NCBI GenBank assembly: GCA_032622095.1 | Contig: CP136064.1 | Coordinates: 127,027,605 to 127,091,604, forward strand | Reading direction: 5' to 3' | Source of the DNA: Siphonodentalium dalli | Taxonomy: Eukaryota > Mollusca > Scaphopoda > Gadilida > Siphonodentaliidae | Length of the DNA: 64,000 bases | Shown here: positions 1 through 11,570 of the stretch, piece after piece | Numbering within the stretch: position 1 is the stretch's first letter | How the letters are laid out: the number at the start of each line of letters is the position of its first letter | Notes under the pieces: model-generated | What the model was told of the DNA's origin: nothing | What the model saw: only the letters and a program-made list of their open reading frames with translations | Databases searched by the model: none | Translations under genes and position numbers: made by a program

Positions 1-1865
1 CTAACAATAATTTCCCGCACCAATGCACAGCTCGACTTGGCTGTAGAGGCAATTGAACTCACCGACATGTTGAGGTACATGTATTATTATTGGATGGATA
101 GTTTGTAGTATTCCTTCCAGATGTTGTATACAGGAACATTTGATATCCCACTGCAATGAAATCAGGTCTGCAGAAAACACAGATCGTTAAACGTTGAATT
201 ATTATACCTTCCTGAGCAATAGCTGAAGTCAAAAAATTATTTCAGTTATGGACTCTTCAAATAGCTAACAATTCACAATATTCTCTCAATTCAAGCGTAA
301 CATTGTTATCTATTACTTCCAACTTGTGCGCAGTATCTGTATTCCCAGCTTGTAATTGGCCTACTTGTTGATCCGACTATTATGGTTATATGTACTACAT
401 ATATATACTATGTATAAACTACATGTGTTCGACGGATAATTAAAGGATTTCGTTCCAGATTGAGGGGTTTCTGTGATTCGAAGATCTTTAATTTCTGTGA
501 ACTAACAGTTGCGGTATAATGATAATGAATGTCCCGTGTGGACGTTTTGCAAGAAATCTTAATAAACGTTCCTTTAAATGATCTTGATGACCCGTCACTG
601 TATTCACTTGCTTCGATGCAACATCATATGGCATGGACCAAAGATGAGTTTCTGGTGTTTCGTTGAGGTATTTCATCAATATACATATCCAGCCACAAGG
701 CATAGGCATTTTGATTTCACGATATTTTTTCGTTGACAACCAGGAGGAAGTTGAGGAGCCGTTATTGTCACTTGCTGCACTCGACATGGAGAATGACAAA
801 CATTTTTGCCCGATACTGATGTTTGACATATTCTAAAATAAAGCGACCAGCATTAACTCGGTTATGTGCAGTTCTGTTAGACTACATCGGAGTGAATATG
901 CAATGTATCTGCTATGAGGTCAACGGCCGTATTGCAATTTATTAGATCTGTATTATGGACTATCTATGCCACAACCGAAGCAAACATTCTATATCTCTGA
1001 TATGCAGTCTGAGAGTTGCATGGTGAGCTCTGATGTTAGCCCTGCGAGGGGAGTTAGTAATTCAACTGTAGTTGCTGGGGTGAGTTGGTTGTAGATAGAC
1101 TACCATCACTGTGACCATCTATTGGACGAAGTAACAAGAGTGGTACATGTGCTGACTCACGTCTTGAGAAGTGTGACAATGTCTCAACTATTCCAACGAA
1201 TTTCGGGTGATGAAACACAGATATGTCAAAACAAGAAACTGAAAAATGCAATCTCCCCTTATTGTATCTTATTAGACACAACTGTTTCACAATTAGATAC
1301 GAAATAAGGTTTGGACTAACATGTAATATCTGTGTATTTATAAGTTGGGCAATTATATTTCCCGGTGGCAGTATAATAGCAATGCAACTTCGACTTCAAT
1401 GAAGTCAAGATGTGATATTGTTCCTGAATCTTCTAAAACATTTTGGCCGGGAGATATCAACGTGGTCAACAATTAATCAAGAATAGACAACGAATAAAGC
1501 AGATCTGCCCCAAACGAAATAAAATAGCTATAAAGTTGGATTTATGTCTGTATTATGATTGCAGGATTTATTTTGCGTTCGAGTACTCGGTGTGCTCTTA
1601 AAATGATGCAGTACAGTCAGCACATATCCGGTTTGAGTTCCTTCCCAGGAAACGGACAGGATCGTTTAAATTATGTTGGGCAAATTCGTGTTAGGTTTCT
1701 AAGAGTCCATTCTGATATATTCTCGGTTATAAACAAACGATATTTGGTAAAACATAGTCACAATATACCTTAACATGATAGTATCTAATTTAGTTAGGGC
1801 GAATATATCCACCTCCTTTGCTAAATGCCGTTTGAGAATATAAACATTTGTCAAAGTTTATAACT
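1..1865. other. Unassigned AT-rich sequence, no recognised gene
   Basis: No domain, transposon end or splice-bounded exon was recognised here. The longest open frame is on the minus strand at 488-829 (113 codons, rich in Ser near its start). It matches no family I know and has no convincing splice sites, so it is listed separately as a weak candidate. The other frames are short and overlap each other on opposite strands. Confidence 0.5.
488..829 (-). CDS. Hypothetical 113-residue open frame
   Basis: An uninterrupted minus-strand frame with an ATG start. Residues 1-30 are Ser/Asn rich. The middle contains a mixed hydrophobic/charged stretch and the end is basic, then hydrophobic. No known motif, signal peptide or membrane helix is obvious. 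It could be a chance frame in AT-rich DNA or a single exon of an unknown gene. Its composition does not look like repeat translation, which is the only reason to list it. Confidence 0.15.
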   Translation of the reverse strand: MSNISIGQKCLSFSMSSAASDNNGSSTSSWLSTKKYREIKMPMPCGWICILMKYLNETPETHLWSMPYDVASKQVNTVTGHQDHLKERLLRFLAKRPHGTFIIIIPQLLVHRN

Positions 1866-3140
1866 GAGTTTGGCGGCCATTCTGGCGACCATCTTGTGTC
1901 AAATAGATCATTGTCGAGTGTAATTGAATGCCACTAACAATATTTAAAACTGTGTACACTTTTGTTTATTTTATTATGCCTATTTCTGTCCAAGGTTAAT
2001 CTAGAACCTCGAGAAGCAAGTTTTTTTGGTGAAATTACATAGCACATTATTTAATTTGCATTTTTCGGAGTATGGACAACAATTAGACACAAATTACAGC
2101 ATAATATGTTTTCCAAAGTAATTGGTGTCATAACTGGTAAAAACAAAGTCAAGTCCTACTCGCCACAGTTTACAAATAACCGAAAATGATTTAAGTGGCA
2201 TGTGTGACACTGAATTCAACACATTTTTATATTTCGGTCGCCATTTTGACAGCCATCTTGATTTTTTGTTATCAATCTTGTTCTTTCAAAAGGAAGCTTG
2301 GTGCAATTTTATCATAGCCGTAGAAATATTTTCGTTTTCTGTGTTAAATTTTCTTCCTCACTCAGTGCTCATTCTGCAATTTTGTGTGGCTGCCATGATG
2401 ATTTAATTTAATTTTCGTGGTATAATTCTGTTGAATTCTCGGGTATAAGCAGCTATATGGTTCACCAAATTTACAAATTATTCCATAAGTCCACGGATTT
2501 CCTGGAAAAAGTAGCACATATTCACATAAATTTACTTTACCCCAACACATGAGTGATATCAATGGAAATTGCACAGATTTTGGTGATTTCTCCATTTTGG
2601 CAACCATCTTGGCCGCCATCTTAGACTAAAATGCAATAGTTTCAGTGTAACTATATGGCATTCACATATGTAAAACATTTTTACATTATCTTTATCAAAT
2701 TCAGTTATTTTCTGTTCAACTCTTGGCTAGAATCACAGAATTGAATTTTGGTTAACTTTCATAGCACATGTTTGAATTGACATTTTAAAGATAGCTGGCA
2801 GGAATGAGATCCGAAATATGACATATTATGTTGTAGAAATGGTTTGATACTAGAATTTATTTAAATTTAGGTCTTTATTAATTACAAATTTTAAACATTG
2901 GTTAATGATTCAAGAGGAAAGTGTGAAAAATCATCAATTTTCCGAATTTCAGTCGCCATTTTGGCGGCCATCTTGGTTTATGGTGGCCACTTTTTCTGTC
3001 AAGTGTAAGTATGGTGTATTAGGTTCACGTTAATGGCGAGATAATCAAAATTATATAATAAATGCACAAGTAGATATTAATCAAACTGACTCAGTGCATA
3101 CTGTGAAATTTTGGATGGCGGCCATCTTGATGACGTCATA
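1866..3140. repeat. Degenerate ~360-bp array with GCCAT-type cores
   Basis: The core 'GCCATTTTGGC...GCCATCTTGG' (or a close variant) recurs near 1871, 2239, 2592, 2951 and 3115. Most intervals are 350-370 bp, with poorly conserved AT-rich sequence between. Each core carries GGCGGCCAT / GCCATCTTG, the reverse complement of the AAGATGGC core in the ~160-bp minisatellites at 3.6-11.4 kb. It looks like an old array of a related repeat in the opposite orientation. No coding potential was seen. Confidence 0.5.
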
Positions 3141-3376
3141 AATCCACCCAGTCGCGACCCCAAGGTGTCTAACATTTGTTTTCTGGTGCCTGAGATATCA
3201 AGCAACGTCATTGGCATAGTCGCTATATTTCTTCACAAAGTGCACACGGGAGTACATAAGAGCCTCTACTAGGTGGAGGGATTCTTCTGGGTGTCAGAGA
3301 TTAGAGTCACTTCCTAAGGTGATTTATGGAATTCAGCTGCATAAATTGTCAAAATAATGACTGTTGTTCACTATCT

Positions 3377-3635
3377 TTAACCCTTGCATGACTGGAGCTT
3401 CCTTAAATTTTATGAAAACCCTGTGCCAGTACATTCTTTTATATATGCGAGTCTCCTATCCTATAGGGAGCCTCGCATATAAAAGAGAATACATTGGCAC
3501 AACAATATTTACCTTGACTTTTGAAGCCAATACATTCTCTATTATATGCTAGGCTCTCAATGGGAGACTTGCATATATAAAATGCACTGAGACTCGCATA
3601 CATATATAAGAGAATGTACTGACACAGGATATTAA
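3377..3635. mobile_element. MITE-like double-hairpin element, truncated copy
   Basis: Starts at TTAA (3377-3380), then CCCTTGCATGACTGGAGC. It contains two successive palindromes: arms around 3422-3507 (TATATGCGAG / CTCGCATATA) and 3527-3625. The internal layout matches the better copy at 4798-5050, including the order hairpin-spacer-hairpin and the CCCTGTGCCAG entry into hairpin one. The right terminal inverted repeat is missing or eroded; a TTAA occurs at 3632-3635. Confidence 0.5.
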
Positions 3636-4512
3636 TCTGAAGATCCATATAAAGTCTGATTATGATCGGATGAGGACTGTGGTCTGTAGTGTGCGCCAAA
3701 AGATTTAGTCATACAAAGTTCGGTCAAGATAGGAGGCTCCTATCCAGAGGTCACCCCGAAGATCCATATGAAGTTTGGTGATGATCGGATGAGGGCTGTA
3801 GCCTGTATGGTGCGCCAACGGATATAGTCATACAAAGAGTAAATTCCAAGATGGCCACTTTATTTTTTAAACAAATTTCGGTCAAAATAGGAGCCTCCCA
3901 TCTAGAGGTCACCCCGATGATCCATATAAAGTTTGGTGATGATTGGATTAGGGATGTGGTCTGTAGGGTGTGCCGAAGGATTTAGTCATAGATAGAGTAA
4001 ATTCCAAGATGGCAGCTGGTGGCCATGTATTTCAATGAATTTCGGTCAAAATAGGAGGTTCCTAGCAAGAGGTCACCCCGAAGATCCATATGAAGTTTGG
4101 TGATGACCGGAAGAGGGATGCGGTCTGTACGGTGTGCCAAAGGATTTAATCATACAAAGAGTAAATTCCATGATGGCCACCACGTTTTTCAATGAATTTT
4201 GGTCAAAATAGGAGGGTCCCATCTAGAGGTCACCCTGAAGTTCCACATGATGTTTGGCGATGATCGGATGAGGGATATGGTCTGTGGAGTGTGCCAAATG
4301 ATATAGTCATACAAAGAGTAAATTCCAAGATGGCCACTGGTGGCCATGTTTTTCAACGAATTTCAGTCAAAATAGGAGACTCCCCTCATCAGGTCACCCC
4401 GAATATCAGTATAAAGTTTGATGACGATCGGATGATGGATGTAGTCTGTAGGGTGTGCCAAAGGACTTAGTCATGCAAATATTAAGAGTAAAATCCAAGA
4501 TCCCATCTTCTA
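3636..4512. repeat. ~160-bp minisatellite array (about 5.5 units)
   Basis: The segment AGGTCACCCCGAAGATCC recurs near 3748, 3908, 4069, 4228 and 4391 (period about 160 bp). It is followed each time by a GTTTGGTGATGATCGGAT-like stretch, then TTTAGTCATACAAAGAGTAAA, then CCAAGATGGCCACTGGTGGCCAT. The last portion is the same core found in the arrays at 7.0-8.1 and 9.5-11.4 kb, so this is a diverged branch of one family. It is non-coding. Confidence 0.8.
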
Positions 4513-4685
4513 AACTTGCCTGCAACTTGTTGATGTGAGAATCGAAGGAAAATTTGAAGGAAGAAAAAACAAAATGGTGAGTATGCGACAGCTAAAATAC
4601 AAGTACACATATACTGTTAGGTACTATTATAGACAATGCACATAAACACAAATTATTGGAATTTATGGATCACTCACATTTATAT

Positions 4686-5277
4686 AAGGCCAATACAAAA
4701 ATATTGCTAGATTTAGATCCCCTCCCGACCCTATTTTTAGTCCCCTCCTCAATTTTTTTTATTTGCATATCTCTTATGCAAATTTAGTTCTCATGCCTTA
4801 ACTCTTTCATGATGGGAGCTGTGCTGCTGCAGCATTAAAGACCCTGTGCCAGTGCATTTTCTTATATATGCGAGTCTCCCAAAGGGAACTTCGCATATAT
4901 AATATAATACACTGGCTTACAAGATCAAGGTAAATATTGTTAGGCCAATGCATTCTCTTATATATGCGAGGCGCCCTATGGGCGACTCGTATATATAAGA
5001 GAATGCATTGGCACAGGGTCATCAGGAAGCTACCGTCATGGGAGGGTTAATCACCAAATTACATTTCAATGATCCATTTATCAGTCTATTTTCATCAAAT
5101 AAGGACAATCTAAATTACCTTGTATTATATAAGATAGGACACTGCTTCAATATCTATAACTCTTCATGACCATTTATGTTAGGAAGAATAAAATATAAAA
5201 AATAAAATTAGCCCTCCCGCCCCAGTTTTCTGAAAAAGTTGGACGTAAATCTAGCAATTTATTTTTATTGGCCTAAG
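4686..5277. mobile_element. Inverted-repeat element hosting a nested MITE
   Basis: The left end AGGCCAATACAAAAATATTG at 4687-4706 runs on into CTAGATTTA. It is matched in reverse complement at about 5242-5275 (TAAATCTAGCAATTTATTTT, then TATTGGCCT). The arms are about 30 bp with a few mismatches, followed inward by C-rich stretches (CCCCTCCCG on the left, CCCTCCCGCCCC on the right). The 4798-5050 element lies between the arms. No coding frame. Probably a non-autonomous DNA transposon; its superfamily is unclear. Confidence 0.45.
4798..5050. mobile_element. TTAA-flanked MITE with two internal hairpins
   Basis: TTAA at 4798-4801 and 5047-5050. The terminal inverted repeat reads roughly CTCTTTCATGATGGGAGCT on the left and CCTCCCATGACGGTAGCT (reverse strand) on the right. 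Inside are two strong palindromes: 4851-4917 and 4942-5016 (arms CCAATGCATTCTCTTATATA / reverse complement around CCCTATGGG). TTAA flanks and CCCT-type ends are the hallmark of piggyBac-like MITEs. Non-coding. Confidence 0.6.
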
Positions 5278-5579
5278 AGAATGCACTGCAACAGGATCTG
5301 TAATGCTGAACCACCACAGCCTTGGGTTAAATGTGAAAAGGTGACCTGGACATGGAATACTTGGTCAGGAGATTCCAATTTAAGTTTATAATGATAATGT
5401 ATAACACAACAGTCATCAAGATAAACACCTCACTGCTGACCAATTATTATCAATTATACAGCAGAGCTGTCAACAAATCACAGGCTTATGTTAAATAGAG
5501 CAAGGAATTCAAACTAAATTTTTTTTTAAAGAGGGAATATTTTTTTCGAAAAAGGACCATAAATCAGTTAAAAATAGTC
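5278..5579. other. Intergenic sequence without recognised features
   Basis: AT-rich, with a poly-T run near 5518-5527. I see no gene, hairpin or repeat match here. Confidence 0.5.
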
Positions 5580-6649
5580 TGATCAAGCACATATTTGACT
5601 CGATCTGTCTTTTGTGCTGAGAAATTCATATACAAAATTTGGTTCCGATCATATAGAAAATGTTTGAGTTATCGCAACATGCGCAAAGTGTCTACAGACA
5701 AACAGACAGATGGACTAATGACGAGTGGTCAATCCGGACGTTGACATTACCATACTATGATATGGGTAAACATAAAAATTATGTATAAATTTTCATATGT
5801 CAACTAGCATGGGCATTTATCTGATTTTTTTGTCTGTGAAACACTGGACAAACATGACAGAATGTGTGATAAAACACAATTTATTCCCATCTTTCCTGGC
5901 ATAGAGACTCTCTCAGAAACCCAGACTAAGAGTGCAAATTAATTACATAGAGCTGCAGCCTATATGGGAGTGTGCTATCTCTCAAAAAGTAACTCTGGTT
6001 ACGCCTCACACTGATAGCTAAAAATAACTCTAATTACCAATTATTAAATACAGATTTACTGTTTGTCTCTCACAGAGCTAAACTTATACCACTGGTAATT
6101 AATGAATTGTAGACTGCTATGGTTATCTGTTCAATTCTTAGTTGAAATAGGGCCATAACTCTGGTATAAAATGTCAGATCTAACCCATATTCAAACTCGA
6201 TCTATATTTTGAGTTGAGAAACTCACATACCAAATTTGGTCCCTATCAGTTGAAAAATTGTTGATTTATCGAAGCATGTATGAATTCTAAGTCAAAGGGC
6301 CATAACTCAATTGAAACTCGATCTGTATTTTGGGCTGAGAAACTCGCATACCAAATTTGGTTCCGATCAGATAAAAATTGTTTGAGTTATGACAGCATGC
6401 ATGAATTCGAAGTTGAAAAAGGGCCATAACTCCATAAAAAAAACTCGGATAGAAAATGTTCGAGTTATCACACGATGCGTAAAGTGTCCACGGACAGACA
6501 GACAAATGGACAGACAGAGACAGATGATGGACGGACGGACTAACGACGAGTGGTCAATCCGGACGTTGACATTATGGGACGTTGACATTATGTTTACCAT
6601 ACTGTCTGTGATATGGGTAAACATAAAAAAGAAAGTGTCAATGACACCG
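5580..6649. repeat. Interspersed repeat ending in (ACGG/ACAG) microsatellite
   Basis: Modules of the form 'GGGCCATAACTC', 'TCGATCTGTATTTTG', 'ACCAAATTTGGTTCCGATCA' recur near 5590, 6180 and 6310. They are followed by a tetranucleotide-rich tract (GACAGACAGACAAATGGACA, GGACGGACGGAC, near 6490-6540) and GAGTGGTCAATCCGGACGTT. The tract-plus-tail occurs at about 5690-5780, 6480-6620 and again at 9020-9160 within the duplicated copy. Such tracts are typical of non-autonomous repeats in marine invertebrates. Confidence 0.6.
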
Positions 6650-8227
6650 TAGCTCAACTTGGAAAGGGAACCATTTCATGTGTTACAGTCAATGGAGTGA
6701 TTAGGAATGCAGAAAGATGAAAGGTCTAAGTAATACTAGATTATCCATATGAAGAGATATATAAGGTAAAATCCAAAATGGTTGCTAATGGCTATATTTT
6801 TCAATGAAATTCAAAAAAAATTTGACAGCTTCCATCTAGTAGATCAATATCAAGATTAATATGAAGTTTGTTGACGATCGGATGAGGGAAGTGGACTGTA
6901 GGGTGTTCCAAATGATTTAGTCATGCAAAGACCCATATGCTTTCAATGTTAACAGCCATGACAAACTTCATGATGATCAGATGAACAGTAGAACCTGTAA
7001 CCAGTGCCAAAGGATTTAGTCATGCAAAGAGTAAAATTCAAGATGGCTGCCGGCAGCCATGTTTTATGGCCGAATGACCCCAAAATGACTCATCCCCATC
7101 AACAAGTCAATATTAACATTCATGACAAATTTCATGATGATCCGACCGAAGGTACGACCTATAACCCGTGCCAAAGGATTTTGTCATGCAAAGAGTAAAA
7201 TCCAAGATGGCTGCTGGCGGCCATGTTTTTTGTCTGAATGACCTAATAATGACTCGTGCCCATCTGTATTTCAATATTAACATAAATGACAAATTTCATG
7301 ATGATCAGATAAACAGTAGGGCCTGTAGCAATTGCTAATGAATTGAATTTTGAAATCCAAGATGGCCACTGGCAGCCATGTTTTTTGACCAAATGAGCCT
7401 AAAATCACTCGTTCCCATCTACATGTCATTATTAACATCAATGACAAATTTCATGATGATCAGACGAACAGTACGACCTGTAGCCCGCGCCAATGGATTG
7501 AATCTTGAAATCCAAGATGGCGGCCATGTTTTTTGGCCGAATGACCCCAAAATGACTCGTTCCCATATACATGTCAACATTCATGACAAATCTCATAAAG
7601 ATCAGACCAAAGGTACGACCTGTAGCCCGCGCCAAAGGATTTAGTCATGCAAATAGTAAAATCCAAGATGGCTGCTGGCGGCCATGTTTTTCGGCCGAAC
7701 GACCCCAAAATCACTCGTTCCCATCTACATGTCATTGTTAACATCCATGACAAATTTCATGATGTTCCGATCGAAGCTACGACCTGTAGCCTGCGCCAAA
7801 GGATTTAGTCATGCAAAGAGTAAAATCCAAGATGGCTGCTGGCGGCCATGTTTATTGGCCGAACGACCCCAAAATGACTCGTTCCCATCTACATGTGATT
7901 ATTAACATCAATGACAAATTTCATGATGATCAGGCGAACAGTACGATCTGTAGCCCGCGTCAATGGATTGAATTTTGAAATATAAGATGGCCGCCAGCGG
8001 CCATGTTTTTTGACCGAATGACCCCACAATGATTCGTTCCCATCTACATGTCAATGTCAACATTCATGACAAATTTCATAAAGATTAGACCAAAGGTACG
8101 ACCTGTAGTCCGTGCTAAAGGAAATTGTAGACAAATCACGCACACACACACACGCATCAACACACACATGGGCGACGGATACCAAGCCATGGCAACAGAT
8201 CAAACTTTACAAAGTAAAGTTGAGCTA
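6650..8227 (+). mobile_element. Minisatellite-bearing non-autonomous element, copy 1
   Basis: Bounded by TAGCTCAACTT (6650-6660) and its exact reverse complement AAGTTGAGCTA (8217-8227). Order inside: unique 5' part, diverged then regular ~160-bp monomers (7000-8110), CA-rich microsatellite (8138-8165), short 3' part. A 5' segment, ~160-bp core repeats, a microsatellite and a 3' tail is the build of bivalve pearl/CvA-type elements, which have been linked to Helentron-type elements. That assignment is inference. No protein is encoded; open frames here are repeat translations. Confidence 0.55.
7000..8110. repeat. ~160-bp minisatellite, seven monomers
   Basis: The monomer core CCAAGATGGC occurs near 7037, 7200, 7357, 7510, 7660, 7826 and 7980 (spacing about 150-165). 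Each core opens a palindrome, the cleanest being ATGGCCGCCAGCGGCCAT at about 7986-8003 (8-bp arms, 2-nt centre). It is followed by CGAATGACCCCAAAATGACT-like and CATGACAAATTTCATGATGA segments; the latter is itself partly palindromic. Confidence 0.85.
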
Positions 8228-9190
8228 AAAGTGTTTAATATTACTTCTTAATTGGGGGTAAATCGACTGCTTGAAATGCATGCTCATGGGTGTTTTTCAA
8301 GTGACGAAAAACCAAAATTTCCCCGGGGGAGGCCCCCCAGACCGCCACCTATGGGAGACCTCTGCTAGGCCTCCCATATATACCCTCCAGCAAGCCTACC
8401 GGCGGTTGTTTTATATTCATCCCTATCTCCGCCCGAAAAAAAAGAGGTTTTTTTTTTGTGTAAAAATCATTTTTAGTACACGTACCGGGTAATCAGCTGG
8501 TAATTGGTTTTGGTAAAACCGATTGAGATACACCAATTCATGGCCAAAGTTACCGGCACTTGTATACTCTATTTACCACGTTATGCATATGTGTCAGTCA
8601 AGGTTGAATCATCTGCATGTTGACTGGAACAACGTTGCGATCAACCAAACGCGACATTGCCGCGCGAAGGTGCTCATGGGCGCAGACATCTTTGTCAGGA
8701 TATACCGTACTTAAATAAGTTCGTACCGAAAAGCGACAAAGCCAATTAAAGGTACTCAACCCGATAAAACTCCTCTCAATTACTATTTCAATGGCTTCGG
8801 GGGTCAAAAATATTTGATTCGAGTCGAGGAAGTCACCCATCAAAGCTCATATTTGTTAGATATCGATTTTAGAAATCTATTATTTTTCATTATCGGGAAT
8901 ACTATATCTGGCCCAGAACTCAATCAGTTATGACAGCATGCATGAATTCGAAGTTGAAAAAGGGCCATAACTCCATAAAAAAAACTCGGATAGAAAATGT
9001 TCGAGTTATCACACGATGCGTAAAGTGTCCACGGACAGACAGACAAATGGACAGAAAGAGACAGATGATGGACGGACGGACTAACGACGAGTGGTCAATC
9101 CGGACGTTGACATTATGGGACGTTGACATTATGTTTACCATACTGTCTGTGATATGGGTAAACATAAAAAAGAAAGTGTCAATGACACCG

Positions 9191-11570
9191 TAGCTCAACT
9201 TGGAAAGGGAACCATTTCATGTGTTACAGTCAATGGAGTGATTAGGAATGCAGAAAGATGAAAGGTCTAAGTAATACTAGATTATCCATATGAAGAGATA
9301 TATAAGGTAAAATCCAAAATGGTTGCTAATGGCTATATTTTTCAATGAAGTTCAAAAAAAATTTGACAGCTTCCATCTAGTAGATCAATATCAAGATTAA
9401 TATGAAGTTTGTTGACGATCGGATGAGGGAAGTGGACTGTAGGGTGTTCCAAATGATTTAGTCATGCAAAGACCCATATGCTTTCAATGTTAACAGCCAT
9501 GACAAACTTCATGATGATCAGATGAACAGTAGAACCTATAACCAGTGCCAAAGGATTTAGTCATGCAAAGAGTAAAATTCAAGATGGCTGCCGGCAGCCA
9601 TGTTTTATGGCCGAATGACCCCAAAATGACTCATCCCCATCAACAAGTCAATATTAACATTCATGACAAATTTCATGATGATCCGACCAAAGGTACGACC
9701 TGTAACCCGTGCCAAAGGATTTTGTCATGCAAAGAGTAAAATCCAAGATGGCTGCTGGCGGCCATGTTTTTTGTCTGAATGACCTAATAATGACTCGTGC
9801 CCATCTGTATTTCAATATTAACATAAATGACAAATTTCATGATGATCAGATAAACAGTAGGGCCTGTAGCAATTGCTAATGAATTGAATTTTGAAATCCA
9901 AGATGGCCACTGGCAGCCATGTTTTTTGACCAAATGAGCCTAAAATCACTCGTTCCCATCTACATGTCATTATTAACATCAATGACAAATTTCATGATGA
10001 TCAGACGAACAGTACGACCTGTAGCCCGCGCCAATGGATTGAATCTTGAAATCCAAGATGGCGGCCATGTTTTTTGGCCGAATGACCCCAAAATGACTCG
10101 TTCCCATATACATGTCAACATTCATGACAAATCTCATAAAGATCAGACCAAAGGTACGACCTGTAGCCCGCGCCAAAGGATTTAGTCATGCAAATAGTAA
10201 AATCCAAGATGGCTGCTGGCGGCCATGTTTTTCGGCCGAACGACCCCAAAATCACTCGTTCCCATCTACATGTCATTGTTAACATCCATGACAAATTTCA
10301 TGATGTTCCGATCGAAGCTACGACCTGTAGCCTGCGCCAAAGGATTTAGTCATGCAAAGAGTAAAATCCAAGATGGCTGCTGGCGGCCATGTTTATTGGC
10401 CGAACGACCCCAAAATGACTCGTTCCCATCTACATGTCATTATTAACATCAATGACAAATTTCATGATGATCAGGCGAACAGTACGATCTGTAGCCCGCG
10501 CCAATGGATTGAATCTTGAAATCCAAGATGGCTGCCAGCGACCATGTTTTTTGGCCGAATGACCCCAAAATGACTCGTTCCCATCTACATGTCAATGTCA
10601 ACATTCATGACAAATTTCATAAAGATTAGACCAAAGGTACAACCTGTAGCCCGCGCCAAAGGATTTAGTCATGCAAAGAGTAAAATCCAAGATGGCTGCT
10701 GGCGGCCATGTTTTTTGGCCGAACGACACCAAAATCACTCGTTCCCATCTACATGTCATTATTAACATCAATGACAAATTTCATGATGATCAGGCGAACA
10801 GTACGATCTGTAGCCCGCGCCAATGGATTGAATCTTGAAATCCAAGATGGCTGCCAGCGACCATGTTTTTTGGCCGAATGACCCCAAAATGATTCGTTCC
10901 CATCTACATGTCAATGTCAACATTCATGACAAATTTCATAAAGATCAGACCAAAGGTACGACCTGTAGCCCGGGCCAAAGGATTTAGTCATGCAAAGAGT
11001 AAAATCCAAGATGGCTGCTGGCGGCCATGTTTTTCGGCCGAATGACCCCAAAATCACTCGTTCCCATCTACATGTCATTGTTAACATCCATGACAAATTT
11101 CATGATGTTCCGATCGAAGCTACGACCTGTAGCCTGCGCCAAAGGATTTAGTCATGCAAAGAGTAAAATCCAAGATGGCTGTTGGCGGCCATGTTTATAG
11201 GCCGAACAACCCCAAAATGACTCGTTCCCATCTGCATGTCAATATTAACATCCATGACAAATTTCATGATGATCAGACGAACAGTACGACATGTAGCCCG
11301 CGTCAATGGATTGAATTTTGAAATCTAAGATGGCCGCCAGCGGCCATGTTTTTTGACCGAATGACCCCACAATGATTCGTTCCCATCTACATGTCAATGT
11401 CAACATTCATGACAAATTTCATAAAGATTAGACCAAAGGTACGACCTGTAGTCCGTGCTAAAGTAAATTGTAGACAAATCACGCACACACACACACGCAT
11501 CAACACACACATGGGCGACGGATACCAAGCCATGGCAACAGTTCAAACTTTACAAAGTAAAGTTGAGCTA
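9191..11570 (+). mobile_element. Minisatellite-bearing non-autonomous element, copy 2
   Basis: Same ends as the copy at 6650-8227 (TAGCTCAACTT at 9191, AAGTTGAGCTA ending 11570). Here the core array has 12 AAGATGGC-centred monomers instead of 7. Adjacent monomers fall into alternating subtypes ('CCAAAGGATTTAGTCATGC' versus 'CCAATGGATTGAATCTTGAA' entry), so the array grows by dimers as well as monomers. Confidence 0.6.
9541..11455. repeat. ~160-bp minisatellite, twelve monomers
   Basis: Cores near 9580, 9745, 9898, 10053, 10206, 10371, 10525, 10690, 10844, 11005, 11170 and 11328. The first six and the last align one-to-one with those at 7.0-8.1 kb. The five in between (10.5-11.2 kb) are extra and closely resemble neighbouring monomers, as expected from unequal exchange or slippage. 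Confidence 0.85.

Larger units (their letters stand above)
6385..8925. repeat. Tandem segmental duplication, copy 1
   Basis: The sequence from AGTTATGACAGCATGCATGA (6385) to GGCCCAGAACTCAATC (8925) is repeated directly from 8926, with only scattered substitutions. The junction between copies is abrupt at 8925/8926 and shares AGTTATGAC with the left boundary. Copy 1 is 2541 bp and has seven AAGATGGC-centred monomers. The copies are so alike that the event must be recent. Confidence 0.9.

Noticed and set aside
6367-9198. Overlapping open frames of 87-96 codons on both strands at 6.4-6.65 and 8.9-9.2 kb
   Set aside because: Translations of the tetranucleotide microsatellite and its flanks, present twice only because the segment is duplicated.
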